Assembly (NCBI RefSeq): GCF_001583495.1
Contig: NZ_LQAQ01000116.1
Location: forward strand, 124,001-188,000
DNA length: 64,000 nt
Reading direction: 5' to 3'
Origin: Flammeovirga sp. SJP92
GTDB taxonomy: Bacteria > Bacteroidota > Bacteroidia > Cytophagales > Flammeovirgaceae
Of the stretch, positions 18,582-29,100 are shown piece after piece. A program made the position numbers and the translations under genes. Position 1 is the stretch's first letter. Each line of letters begins with the position of its first letter. The notes beneath the pieces were generated by a model. The model made no database searches, was not told the origin of the DNA, and saw only the letters and a program-made list of their open reading frames with translations.

Positions 18582-19068
18582 GTTGGTGTAGGTTATTAAG
18601 GTTGATAATGATCAAAGTTAGAATAAATTTTGACAAAAACAGCATCGCAACCGGTTTAAATTACTTAAAATCCGTGTTTTATGTGTAAAAAAAATGTAAG
18701 TCGTTTTTAAATAGAATTATACTGCTCTAAAATTGTATTAATGGGTTAATTATAAAATTTAATTCTAGAATTAGATGAAAATATTGAATTCATAGTAGTA
18801 TATGGAACTTTTTTGAAAAAGGGTTTTAAAAAAATGAGCAATAAATCATTTCATTTTTGAGCTAAGACTGCAATAAAATTTTTTACAACCATTCTTTCTT
18901 TAAAGAGTAAACAGTACCTGTAAATAAAATTTCCCCTCGTATTACTCCGAATTATACGATTTTTAGGTGGTAAAAGTGCATGTCCTACTTTTGTCCATAC
19001 CCAATTTTCGACTTATTAAAGACTTCAATATAGGTTTGCTGTAAGTTTTACAATTAATCTATTTTGAA
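18582..19068. promoter_or_regulatory. Intergenic region in front of the GH3 gene
   Basis: This 487-base AT-rich region separates the 44-aa gene from the divergent GH3 gene and must hold the GH3 promoter. A TACTTTTG at 18986-18993 fits the Bacteroidota -7 consensus, 76 bases before the ATG. No clear -33 box, inverted repeat or small gene was found. Confidence 0.3.
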
Positions 19069-21648
19069 ATGAAGATATACAGCAGACTTTTTTGTTTACT
19101 TATTTTTTTAGTGTCAACTTTTTCAATTCAAGCACAAACTTGGAAAGACCCCAATGCAAAAGTTGACGACAGAGTAAAAGACCTTTTGTCCAAAATGACC
19201 TTAGAAGAGAAAATAAGTTATTGTGGTTCAAAAATACCAGAAATGGAAAGATTAGGAATCCCGGCTTTCGAATGGTATGGTGAAGCTTTGCACGGAATTA
19301 TTGCTTGGAACTGTACACAGTTTCCTCAGAATATAGCCATGGGTAGTACTTGGAACCCCGACTTGATGTATGATGTGGCCACTGCAATTTCTAATGAAGC
19401 AAGAGCACTCAAAAATATGGGAAAGAAAGAAGTGATGATGTTTTCTCCTACTGTAAATATGGCAAGAGATCCACGTTGGGGTAGAAATGGTGAGTGTTAT
19501 AGTGAGGATCCATTCTTGATGTCTGAAATGGCAAGAATGTACGTAAGAGGAATGCAAGGTAATGATCCTAAGTATGTAAAAACTGTGACTACTGTAAAAC
19601 ATTATGTTGCGAACAATGTGGACAAATACAGAGAGAAAATCCATTCCTATATTAACAAGAAAGAATTATATGAATATTATTTCCCTGCTTATAAAACATG
19701 TATTGTAGATGAGGAAGCAACAGGTATCATGACGGCCTTGAATGGTTTGAACGGTATTCCTTGTTCTGCTCATAACTGGTTAGTCAATGGAGTATTGCGT
19801 GATGAGTGGGGTTTTGAAGGATATGTAATTGCGGATTGGACAGCTGTTGAAGGGATTGAAACACGTATGCATTATGCTAAATCTCAAGCGGAAGCGGCGG
19901 CAATGGCAATTAAAGCAGGTGTTGATCAGGAATGCTACAGAAATAAAACAAAGTTAGCTCCAATGGTTTATGCTTTGGATGATGCTATTAATGAAGGCTT
20001 GATGACTGAGGCGGATTTAGATAAGACAGTTTCAAGGTTATTACGTTTGAGGTTTATGACAGGTGATTTTGATGATCCAGCTTTAAATCCATACTCTAAA
20101 ATTCCTAGTACTGTATTAGAATGTGAAGATCATAAGAAAATCGCGTTAAGAGCAGCAGAAGAGGCGATTGTGCTTTTGAAAAACGAAAATAATGTGTTAC
20201 CACTTCAAAAGTCCGACAAAGTGGCTTTGATTGGACCTTTTGCAAATAGATGCTGGATGGGAATTTACTCGGGTCACCCCAAAAGTAAAGTATCGCCATT
20301 AGATGGTATCAAGAAGTATTTACAATCCGATGTTGCCTATGCTGAAGGTTGTAGTGTTACTGGCGATAAAACGGATAAAGATAAAATCAAAGAAGCAGTG
20401 GCTGTAGCGAAGTCTTCTGATCAAGTGATTTTGGTGGTAGGAAACGATGAGAGTACTTCGACGGAAAACGTAGACAGAAAATCTTTAAAATTACCAGGGA
20501 AACAACATGAGTTGATCAAAGCTGTAAAAGAGGTGAATGACAATGTGATTTTGGTTTTAGTTCCAAGTGGACCAACTGCTATTGAATGGGAACATGAAAA
20601 CCTTGATGGAATAGTGTGTGCATGGCCAAATGGTCAAGAGCAAGGTACAGCATTAGCTCATGTACTGTTTGGTGACGTCAACCCAAGTGGTAAACTAAAT
20701 TCAACTTGGTTCAAATCTGACAATGATCTTCCTGATTTTCATGATTATTCTATTCAGTCGGGTAGAACGTATATGTATTTCAAAGGAGAACCATTATATC
20801 CTTTCGGTTATGGTTTGAGCTATACTGATTTTGAAATAAATAACATGAAATTAAACCAGAAAAAAGTAGCAGTGAATGGCGATTTATCTGTTAGTATTGA
20901 TGTTAAGAATGTCGGGGATCAAAAAGGGAAGGAAGTAGTTCAAGTATATATTCGTGATGTGAAATCATCACAACAGGTTGCTCAAAAAGCATTGAAAGGA
21001 TTCAAAAAAGTAGAACTTGAAAAAGGAGCTTCAACAAAGGTTGACATTACTTTACCTTATGAAGCGTTTTCTCACTATGATACAATTCAAAATGAATACA
21101 TGGTCGAAGAAGGCAAATTTGAGATTCTTGTAGGAAATGCGAGTAATAATATCTTCCAGAAGAAAACAGTTGTTGTGGAAGGTGGTGTGATCAAAGAACA
21201 AAGAGTAGGTCAGAAAAGTGCCTATTTTGTAGCTTCAGACCCTAACCGCTCTAAAAAATGGGATGATCTTTATGATGATACTTCATTCTTGTACGCAAGC
21301 AAGTCTAAGAAAATAAAAGAGCAAGGAATTTTATTCAAAACAGTATTCAATGATCCTGGCTTCTATGTAAACACATGGGATGCTGAGGTGAATTACGAAT
21401 TGAAAAGCGAAACAGCGAAAGTAGAATTAAAAATGCTTTCAAACCCAATTGGAACTTATACCCTTAAAAAAGAAAAAGGTGTAAAAGGTTCAATTGCTGT
21501 TAAGATCCCAATTCCACCAGAATATGGTAAAGAAGTGACATTAAACTCAATTATCAAGTCTGGTAAGGTTAATATTAAATCCATAAAAATCATTCCTCCA
21601 AAGGGGAATAAGCCTTATACCATTTACCCGTCAAATGCTGTCAAATAA
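19069..21648 (+). CDS. Glycoside hydrolase family 3 exo-beta-glycosidase
   Basis: An 859-aa secreted retaining beta-glycosidase with signal peptide MKIYSRLFCLLIFLVSTFSIQAQ. The first GH3 domain carries FEWYGEALHG near residue 67-76 and FSPTVNMARDPRWGRNGE. The nucleophile is Asp256 in GYVIADW. The second alpha/beta domain starts near residue 370, and an Fn3-like domain (VNVKNVGDQKGKEVVQVYI-type strand) lies near 620-690. GEALHG places it nearest the beta-xylosidase/beta-glucosidase branch. About 160 further residues at the C-terminus match no domain I know. It opens the sulfated-glycan locus. Confidence 0.92.
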   Translation: MKIYSRLFCLLIFLVSTFSIQAQTWKDPNAKVDDRVKDLLSKMTLEEKISYCGSKIPEMERLGIPAFEWYGEALHGIIAWNCTQFPQNIAMGSTWNPDLMYDVATAISNEARALKNMGKKEVMMFSPTVNMARDPRWGRNGECYSEDPFLMSEMARMYVRGMQGNDPKYVKTVTTVKHYVANNVDKYREKIHSYINKKELYEYYFPAYKTCIVDEEATGIMTALNGLNGIPCSAHNWLVNGVLRDEWGFEGYVIADWTAVEGIETRMHYAKSQAEAAAMAIKAGVDQECYRNKTKLAPMVYALDDAINEGLMTEADLDKTVSRLLRLRFMTGDFDDPALNPYSKIPSTVLECEDHKKIALRAAEEAIVLLKNENNVLPLQKSDKVALIGPFANRCWMGIYSGHPKSKVSPLDGIKKYLQSDVAYAEGCSVTGDKTDKDKIKEAVAVAKSSDQVILVVGNDESTSTENVDRKSLKLPGKQHELIKAVKEVNDNVILVLVPSGPTAIEWEHENLDGIVCAWPNGQEQGTALAHVLFGDVNPSGKLNSTWFKSDNDLPDFHDYSIQSGRTYMYFKGEPLYPFGYGLSYTDFEINNMKLNQKKVAVNGDLSVSIDVKNVGDQKGKEVVQVYIRDVKSSQQVAQKALKGFKKVELEKGASTKVDITLPYEAFSHYDTIQNEYMVEEGKFEILVGNASNNIFQKKTVVVEGGVIKEQRVGQKSAYFVASDPNRSKKWDDLYDDTSFLYASKSKKIKEQGILFKTVFNDPGFYVNTWDAEVNYELKSETAKVELKMLSNPIGTYTLKKEKGVKGSIAVKIPIPPEYGKEVTLNSIIKSGKVNIKSIKIIPPKGNKPYTIYPSNAVK

Positions 21649-21676
21649 CAAACAGTTAATTACGATTAGAATGAAT

Positions 21677-21712
21677 GAGGGCATCTTAGCGGTTAAGATG
21701 TCCTCTTTTTTT
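21677..21712 (+). terminator. Rho-independent terminator after GH3
   Basis: The stem GAGGGCATCTTA / TAAGATGTCCTC (one G-T pair) with a short loop is followed by seven T, 29 bases past the GH3 stop. Confidence 0.9.
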
Positions 21713-21728
21713 CATGGAAAATGAATGA

Positions 21729-22592
21729 CTAAATAGTGCTGTTTTGAATTAAACTTTTTCCAAAAGCAGTTCCTAGTTTTTCTTGCCCTTTTGTATTGTA
21801 ATGTACATTATCATCTTGCTTTGGAAAATCTTGCCAGGTGGAATCCATGGTTGTTGGTATCATATAGGTATGATGTATCTGCTTTTCTATATTGGACATT
21901 TGTTGACGGACAACTTCAGTTCCCTTTGGAAATTTTGAGCGGGGAGGACAATTGATTTGCCCAAATACAAATGGTAGATTTTTTTCCTTTAAAGTTTGCC
22001 TATAACTCTGAATGAATAGCTTTAGGTTGTTTCCATATTCGGAGGCCGTTACTTCTAGTCTTGAATCTTTTTCACCTTGCATCCAACACATACCCATTAA
22101 TACAGGCTCTTTTCCCTTTGCTTCTAATTGTTCAAGTAGGTCTTTAATAACTTGAATGTGTTTAGAATATAACTTCATATTTTGTCTTTTGGCATCTATT
22201 TCTCCAATCAGTGCTTTCTCCATTGTCCACTGCGGATTCCATGCACCATAGAGTGAAGTGCCTCCCTGAGCTTCCTTTATGAGTAAAAATTCTCTGTTAG
22301 GAAATTGTTCATGAAGTTGAATGCCGATAAATAATTCGGGGCCAAAATTCGATTGTCTTTTAGTTAAAGAATTGAAAGAGAGTGATGTAATATTTTTGGA
22401 GCCGCTAGCGATGGAAACGTACTTTGAGGCATTGTCAACTCTTGTTTTATTGATGGAAGACAATTCTTCAAACTGACCCCTTCCGGCCATATTGGATTGT
22501 CCTCCTAAAAGCACAATATAGACTTTTTGGCTTTGAGCAAAACTTATGCTAGGTATTAGAAGTAGGAATTGTATTAGTAGTATTCTCATCAT
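21729..22592 (-). CDS. SASA-family carbohydrate esterase (sialate O-acetylesterase-like)
   Basis: A secreted SGNH esterase of about 287 residues that probably removes acetyl groups from glycans. The signal peptide ends in SISFAQ. The block I motif is LLGGQSNMAGRG with the nucleophile Ser, followed by ELFIGIQLHEQFP, CWMQGEKDS and the C-terminal NVHYNTKGQEKLG, which supplies the catalytic His. The length fits the family. I chose the ATG at 22592 because the longer frame adds a non-leader segment before the signal peptide. The minus-strand sulfatase lies just upstream, with a hairpin between them. Confidence 0.88.
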   Translation of the reverse strand: MMRILLIQFLLLIPSISFAQSQKVYIVLLGGQSNMAGRGQFEELSSINKTRVDNASKYVSIASGSKNITSLSFNSLTKRQSNFGPELFIGIQLHEQFPNREFLLIKEAQGGTSLYGAWNPQWTMEKALIGEIDAKRQNMKLYSKHIQVIKDLLEQLEAKGKEPVLMGMCWMQGEKDSRLEVTASEYGNNLKLFIQSYRQTLKEKNLPFVFGQINCPPRSKFPKGTEVVRQQMSNIEKQIHHTYMIPTTMDSTWQDFPKQDDNVHYNTKGQEKLGTAFGKSLIQNSTI

Positions 22593-22614
22593 ATAAAAGG
22601 TATTGTAAAATAAA

Positions 22615-22636
22615 ACCCACGACTTAAGCCGTGGGT
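22615..22636 (-). terminator. Hairpin (CCCACG-CTTAAG-CGTGGG palindrome)
   Basis: The imperfect palindrome ACCCACGACTT / AAGCCGTGGGT, centred on CTTAAG, is followed on the minus strand by TTTTATTTT. It lies between the sulfatase and the esterase, so it probably ends the sulfatase transcript. A related palindrome occurs at 45913-45944. Confidence 0.6.
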
Positions 22637-22671
22637 ACTTGATCAATTTAGTAGTCTTGGTATAAGGTTGA

Positions 22672-24141
22672 TTATTTCACTTTCTTAGTGAAAAGAGGAA
22701 ACAGTTCTGAATCTGTTCTCGCTTCTATCATTATCTCTTTGATTTCTTTTACAATATCTGGGTGTTCTTCACTAACGTCCGTTGATTCTTCAGGATCGTT
22801 GACAATGTTGTATAACTCAATGTGTGAATTACCATTATTGACTTTGTATAAAACGCCTTTCCAATCCCCTAATCTTACTGCTTGTCTGCCTCCTCTTAGA
22901 TTCAATTCCCAATACAAATAAGGGTGTTCTTCTTGTTCTCCTTTACCCATCATAGTAGGATAAAATGAAATACCATCCGTCTCAAAATGCTCACCTTTAC
23001 CAACAATATCAGCAAAAGTTGGGAAGATGTCCCAAAAAGCAGAAACGTGTTCTGAGGTTGATCCGGCCTTAACTTTTCCAGGCCACTTAATGATAAATGG
23101 CGTACGTACACCGCCTTCATATAGATCTCTTTTGATTCCTCTAAGGTTACCGCCACTATTGAAAAATTCAGGATCTGCTCCACCTGCCGCATGTGGACCA
23201 TTGTCACTGGCAAACATAATGATAGTCTCATCTGCAATACCTAATTCTTCTACTTTAGCCACAATTTGCCCAACATAGGTATCCAATCGGTGAATCATTG
23301 ACGCAAAAGCGGCATGAGGGATTTCTTGAGAGCAGTACATTTGTTTCTGAATATTTGGACCATAATCAGATGTATATTTGTTATCTTCAGTAAAAGCAGT
23401 TTCAGGAAATTTACCTTTGTATTTAGAAAGTATAGAATCTTCTGGAGAAATTAATTCTGCATGAGGAAGAATAAAAGGAACGTAAGCAAAGAAAGTATTA
23501 TCCTTGTTGTTTTCAATAAAATCCAATGTTGCCTCTTGAATTACATCTGGTGCATAAGTCACTGTATTGGTCCAGTCATTTCCCTCTAAAAATACTTTTT
23601 GATCATTGTGCCAGATGTATTCAGGGTAGTAGCGGTGAGCGGCCGCTTGGCATACATAACCAAAAAACTCATCAAACCCCTGCTTGTTTGGATCTCCTTC
23701 ATGATTCACAAAACCTAAGCCCCATTTACCAAAAGCTCCCGTTACATAACCTTCTTCTTTTAATAGTTCAGCTACTGTAAACGCTTCAGAAGGAAGTGAA
23801 ATTTGCCCTTCACCTTCAATTTCTTTGTTGCCACGAATAGGTGTGTGCCCTGTATGTTGGCCTGTCATCAATGAAGAACGGGAAGGTGCACAAACCGCCG
23901 ACCCACAATAATGTTGTGTGAACTTCATACCTGACTCCGCTAAAGCATCAATGTTGGGAGTCGTAAATTTTGTTTGCCCATAACTACTCAAATCTCCATA
24001 CCCCAAATCATCTGCAAGGATATATATAATATTTGGTTTTTTAGTTTGACTAGCTGTTGCTTTACTTTTGGATGAAGTTGCACACCCTGCACCCATCAGT
24101 AAAAGCGTAATTAAATAAAAGTAATTTCTTATGTTTTTCAT
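22672..24141 (-). CDS. S1-family arylsulfatase, lipoprotein
   Basis: A 489-aa sulfatase anchored by Cys20 (leader ending LLLMGAGC). Metal-binding residues lie in NIIYILADDLGYGD. The maturation motif is CAPSRSS, with Cys84 expected to become formylglycine. The segment GKWGLG and the later ASDNGPH are the usual active-site elements, and ELYNIVNDPEESTDVS closes the family core. It acts at the cell surface or in the periplasm on a sulfated sugar that cannot be named. It is divergent from the sulfatase at 24546. Confidence 0.92.
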   Translation of the reverse strand: MKNIRNYFYLITLLLMGAGCATSSKSKATASQTKKPNIIYILADDLGYGDLSSYGQTKFTTPNIDALAESGMKFTQHYCGSAVCAPSRSSLMTGQHTGHTPIRGNKEIEGEGQISLPSEAFTVAELLKEEGYVTGAFGKWGLGFVNHEGDPNKQGFDEFFGYVCQAAAHRYYPEYIWHNDQKVFLEGNDWTNTVTYAPDVIQEATLDFIENNKDNTFFAYVPFILPHAELISPEDSILSKYKGKFPETAFTEDNKYTSDYGPNIQKQMYCSQEIPHAAFASMIHRLDTYVGQIVAKVEELGIADETIIMFASDNGPHAAGGADPEFFNSGGNLRGIKRDLYEGGVRTPFIIKWPGKVKAGSTSEHVSAFWDIFPTFADIVGKGEHFETDGISFYPTMMGKGEQEEHPYLYWELNLRGGRQAVRLGDWKGVLYKVNNGNSHIELYNIVNDPEESTDVSEEHPDIVKEIKEIMIEARTDSELFPLFTKKVK

Positions 24142-24545
24142 TTCTGTATGTATTGAAATTTGAAAGATCCTTGTGAAAATCTGTGTGAAAGAATTGATGT
24201 AAATAAAATATACAAAATTTAAAAACCTGTCTGTGATGGTTAGTGATGTGTATGTGGCAGTTTATCTGAATGTGAAGGTACAGGTTTTCAAACCTCAAGT
24301 GACATAAAATGTTTCATTTTTCTCTTTTTTGTAAGCTGAAAAAGAGCAATTGAGTAGGGGGTAATAATTGTACCTATGAGTACCCCCTGTTGTATTTTAG
24401 AATTTTAAATCATGATATAAATTATTGCAATTCAGTAATTAATACTGTTGGATACAACGTAAAAATTGACAGATACAAACGAGAAAAGTAGTCTTAGGAT
24501 ATTGCAGAAGCAAACGAGAAAAAAGCGTTCAAAGAATTTTTAAGT
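24142..24545. promoter_or_regulatory. Divergent promoter region with repeats
   Basis: This 404-base region separates two divergent sulfatase genes. It holds a 9-bp inverted repeat, AAAACCTGT at 24222 and ACAGGTTTT at 24280. It also holds a 12-bp direct repeat, CAAACGAGAAAA at 24476 and 24511, centred 35 bases apart and ending 23 bases before the ATG of the right-hand gene. These could be operators for the locus regulator; this is inference. Confidence 0.35.
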
Positions 24546-26021
24546 ATGAAGTTTATTACTACACTATATAAGAGCAAAGGAGTGATCTTTTGTCTATTAT
24601 TACTTATTTTCACTTCTTGTCAAAGTTCAAAAAAAGGAGTTACAAAACAGATAAAAAAACGACCGAATATCATACTATTTGTGTCGGATGACCATGGTAA
24701 AGACGCATTAGGTTGTTATGGAAACCCCGTGATTCAAACTCCAAATTTGGATCATTTGGCCAGTGAAGGTACTGTGTTTAATAATGCGTACTGTACAAGT
24801 GCAAGCTGTGCAGCAAGTAGATCTGTAATTCTTACAGGGAAATTTGGACATGCTACGGGGTCTTATGGACATACGCATGATTATCATCATTTCAGTACTT
24901 ATGATACCGTTAGCTCATTACCAAAAATAATGGAGGAGAATGGTTATTATACCGCTAGAATTGGTAAATACCATTTAGCACCTGAGAAAGTTTTCCACTT
25001 TCAGAATGTGATCAAAGCGAATCAAAGAAATACTGTTGAAATGGCCAATAAGTGCCAAGAAGTTTTTGAAAAAGAGGAACCGTTCTTCTTGTACTTCTGT
25101 ACAGGTGATCCACATAGAGGACAGCCAACAGGTCCAAATTGGAACGATCCAAATAGTTTCGGTAATAGAAAAAAAGGATATGAAGGAGTAGAGGAAGTTA
25201 CTTATTCACCAGATGAAGTATTGGTGCCAAGTTTTATTTCTGATACTAAAGAAGCAAGAGAAGAATTGGCCCAATACTATCAAAGTGTATCTCGTATTGA
25301 TACTGGTTTTGGATTATTAATGAAACATTTGAAGGCATCGGGGAAGATGGAAAATACGATTGTAATTTATATCTCTGATAATGGAATTGCTTTTCCAGGA
25401 GCCAAAACTACATTGTATGAACCGGGCATGAATCTGCCATGTATCATTAAAAATCCTTTATTGAAAAATCAAGATAAAACAAATAATGCATTGATCTCTT
25501 GGGTAGATCTTACACCGACAATTTTAGATTGGGCCAATATTAATTATCAGGAAAATCAATTTCATGGAAAATCTTTTACAGGAGTGCTTACTGGTGCTGA
25601 AGAAAAAGAAAGAACGGAAATCTATGCTTCTCATACTTTCCATGAAATCACAATGTATTACCCGATGAGGGTGGTAAGACATAAAAATTATAAGCTTATT
25701 TTGAATATCGCTTCAGGTTTAGAATATCCATTTGCTTCTGATTTATGGGTTTCTTCCACTTGGCAAGAGCGTTACAGGTCAGGTGCTCAATACTATGGAA
25801 AGCGTAAGGTAGAGGACTATCTGCATCATGCGGAATTAGAATTATACGACCTTGATAAAGATCCTGATGAAATCAATAACCTAGTGAATAGCAAAGAACA
25901 TCAGGAGATATTTGAGATGATGAAAAAGAAATTGAAAAAATTCCAGGAGAATACACAAGATCCGTGGAAAATCTACTGGGAGAAAGACTATAGTTTACAA
26001 GGGACGGGTTTGGATTTATAA
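24546..26021 (+). CDS. S1-family sulfatase with a CAASR maturation motif, lipoprotein
   Basis: A 491-aa sulfatase anchored by Cys25 (leader ending LLIFTSC). The metal site begins in NIILFVSDDHGKDALG. The maturation motif is CAASRS with Cys88: the third position is Ala where most sulfatases have Pro. Variants of the form C-x-A-x-R are accepted by bacterial maturases, so it may be active. Further elements are CTGDPHRG and YISDNGIAFPGAKTTLYEPG. It resembles the branch that includes sulfamidase-like enzymes, but the substrate is open. The next gene encodes the locus regulator. Confidence 0.88.
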   Translation: MKFITTLYKSKGVIFCLLLLIFTSCQSSKKGVTKQIKKRPNIILFVSDDHGKDALGCYGNPVIQTPNLDHLASEGTVFNNAYCTSASCAASRSVILTGKFGHATGSYGHTHDYHHFSTYDTVSSLPKIMEENGYYTARIGKYHLAPEKVFHFQNVIKANQRNTVEMANKCQEVFEKEEPFFLYFCTGDPHRGQPTGPNWNDPNSFGNRKKGYEGVEEVTYSPDEVLVPSFISDTKEAREELAQYYQSVSRIDTGFGLLMKHLKASGKMENTIVIYISDNGIAFPGAKTTLYEPGMNLPCIIKNPLLKNQDKTNNALISWVDLTPTILDWANINYQENQFHGKSFTGVLTGAEEKERTEIYASHTFHEITMYYPMRVVRHKNYKLILNIASGLEYPFASDLWVSSTWQERYRSGAQYYGKRKVEDYLHHAELELYDLDKDPDEINNLVNSKEHQEIFEMMKKKLKKFQENTQDPWKIYWEKDYSLQGTGLDL

Positions 26022-26102
26022 TCAGTTGAGGAGAAGAGTATAATTACTCTGCACAAAAGTGACTACTAACTAACTAGATGTGTGACTACTTAATACTAAC
26101 AC

Positions 26103-26168
26103 AGAATGCCCTTATTTTTTTTAAATTGACTAAATTTACAGGAATATAAGGGCATTCTTCTTTAATTT
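26103..26168 (+). terminator. Long-stem terminator
   Basis: A perfect 13-bp stem (AGAATGCCCTTAT / ATAAGGGCATTCT) with a 40-base loop lies after the sulfatase and before the regulator gene. It suggests the regulator is transcribed from its own promoter within the same short gap. Confidence 0.6.
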
Positions 26169-26199
26169 TTTAGGGATACTATTATTAGATGAATTGTTG

Positions 26200-29100
26200 A
26201 TGAAAAGAATTATTACACAGATAGTATTATTAGTTTGGGTCGGTTTAATTCCCATTGTTTGTAGTGCACAGGACGAATATTTTGAAAGAGGAATTTTAAA
26301 TGCCTATTCCATGCCTCAGGGCTTGTCGCATTATGGTGTTACTTCACTTTTGGAGGATCATAATGGTTTGCTTTGGGTAGGGACTTTTGATGGATTGAAC
26401 AGTTATGATGGTTTTGAATTTAAGACATTCAGAAACGTTAAAAACTTAAACAGCAATAGGATAAGGTCACTTTTCCAAGATGAAGACCATAAAATATGGA
26501 TTGGTACAGGACATGGGTTAAGTAATTTCGATTACAGCACTCAACACTTTGAAAGTGTCTATCTTACTCAAACCAAGAAAGGTGTAAAAACGGGACCAAT
26601 AATCCGACAGGTTTCCAAATTCAAACACTATATTTTATGCACCACCGAAAAGCAAGGATTATTATTTTTTGACCCCAAGACTAATAAACTAAAAAATAAC
26701 ATCGCACTCAGTGAAAGTGTTATTGCATACAAGGCTTTACCGTTAGATAACAATAATCTCTTAGTGGCTACTTCAAGAGGATTGTATAAAGTCAACTATC
26801 CTAACAGAACCAAAACCCTGATTGAGGGAACTAGAATTGATAAATATCTTGATATCGTAAAGTATGATGATCATCGCTATTATTGTGTAGCGAATAATGG
26901 GCTTGTGATCATGGATTATAGCAAAGATTCCATTCAGTCAAAGCATATATTGATCCATCAAAAGTTTCAAACTATCCATATAGATGCTTCTAAAAATATC
27001 TGGTTAGGACATAAAGAACTGGGGATTTATAAGACTACTAAAGAGGAATTGGATAATATAGGTAGAAGAGCGATATTAGAAAAAGAGATTTACCCCATTT
27101 ATAGAGTCAGCACTATGATTTCTAATGAAAAAGGAAATTTTTGGGCAGGCTCCTTTCGAAAAGGACTATATCATTTACCTACAAAGAAATATAATTTTAA
27201 ATACTCTAATCTTAAATCCAATAACCAACCTGGAGAGTGGTCCAATCATGTGCTTAACCTTCAGAAATGGACTGATACCAATGTATTAATCAATGTTCAT
27301 TTTAGAGGAATTTTGAATTTCAATACACAAACGAATAGTATTGAAAGTTTGCCTCCACATATTCAAGATCTAGATGGAAAGCCTAATTCTTCACTGATCT
27401 TAGACAACAAAGGGGGACAATTCCTGAAGAAACAAGGGAAGTTAACAAGAATTTTTTATTATACTGAAGCACTTAAAAAGTGGGTTCCTCTGATAAGTAA
27501 ACTCACTCCTGAATTTGCTAGTATAAAAATGAAAGGTGTTGCCTTGGATAAATACGGGTACCATTGGATGGCCTGTAGCGAAGGGTTGTATCGCCTGAAA
27601 TTATCGAAGGAAGGTAAAATCGAGGACATACAGTTTATGGAAGTTTATAAGGGCTTCTTAAGTAAAGAAATTAAAGACGTTAGATGCATATATGAAGATC
27701 CAAAGTATAATTTTATTTGGGTTGGTACTCGGCATGACGGCTTAATCAGAATTAATAATAATCCTAAGAGAGACCTGAATAAGATGCGTAAAGTACAGTT
27801 TGTACATAACCCTGAAAATAAATATTCAATCTCTAATAACTTTGTATCAAGCATCTTAAGGTTAGAAAATGGTGAATTGTGGGTGGGTACCGAAGAAGGG
27901 GGCCTTTGCTTGGTAGAAAACTCTCAATTGGCCTGTGTTTTTAAATCTTTTAAGGAGAAAGATGGATTGGATAATAATATTGTGAAAAGTATCCTTCCAG
28001 ACAAGCAAAACAGGTTATGGATCACGACCAATAAGGGATTGAATGCTTTTGACCTTAAGACGCGTAAGTTTAGAAATTATACAATAGGGGACGGTGTACC
28101 GATTTCACCTTTTGAGCCTTCATCTGCAATATTAAGGAATGATGAGTTGATTTTTTCTGGAGGAAATGGCGTTTTGTATTTTGATCCCAATCAAATTCAT
28201 GAGGAAGATGAAATGCCTAATTTATTGTTAGGTGATTTCAGATTATTCAATACAAAAGTGAATGTTTTGGATACTTTGGACGATCAAGTTGTGCTTCAAA
28301 AAGGATTGAATGAAACGGAAAAAATAGAACTGAATTATGATCAGAATGTCTTTTCTTTTGAAATTATCTCATTGCACTATTCCAATAAAAAAGGAAATTT
28401 GATTCGCTATAGATTATTACCTCAGGAAGAAGAATGGGTGACCACTGCATCAGAGGTAAAATGGGCGAGTTTTAATGGCCTTCCTCCGGGGAAATATGTT
28501 TTTGAAGTAGCTGTTTCCAATTCCAAAAAAGAATGGTCGCCTTCTAAGAAAATTGAGATTGTCATTCATCCTCCGTATTGGAAAACGCCTTTGGCTTACC
28601 TAATTTACATCGTCCTTATTGCACTAATTCTGATAGTAGTGATTCGTGTTATTTTGAAGATGAATAAGATTGAACATGATCTTCAAATCGAACAAATGGA
28701 TAAGGAACGTATCGATGAGCTGAATAAAACAAGGACGAGAATGTTCATGAATATTGCACATGAATTTAGAACACCTTTGACATTAATTTCGGGTCCGTTA
28801 CAGGTTTTAATTAAGATATTCGAATCCAATAATGATGCCTACAAGCATTTAAGCCTAATTGAGAGCCAATCAAAGAAAATGTTTCAACTGGTCAATCAAG
28901 TACAGGATTTCCAGAAAGCAGAACAAAGCTTACTGAAGTTGAAAATCACTTCTTTTGATTTTACAGCATTGATTAATGAAGTGAAAAAAGGATTTGACCA
29001 AATGGCTGAACATACAGAGAGGAAGTTTGAAGTGATCGGTGAGGCCAATCAGTTATTTGTTTTGGCAGATCGTCAGAAATTGGAAATTGTACTGAACAAC

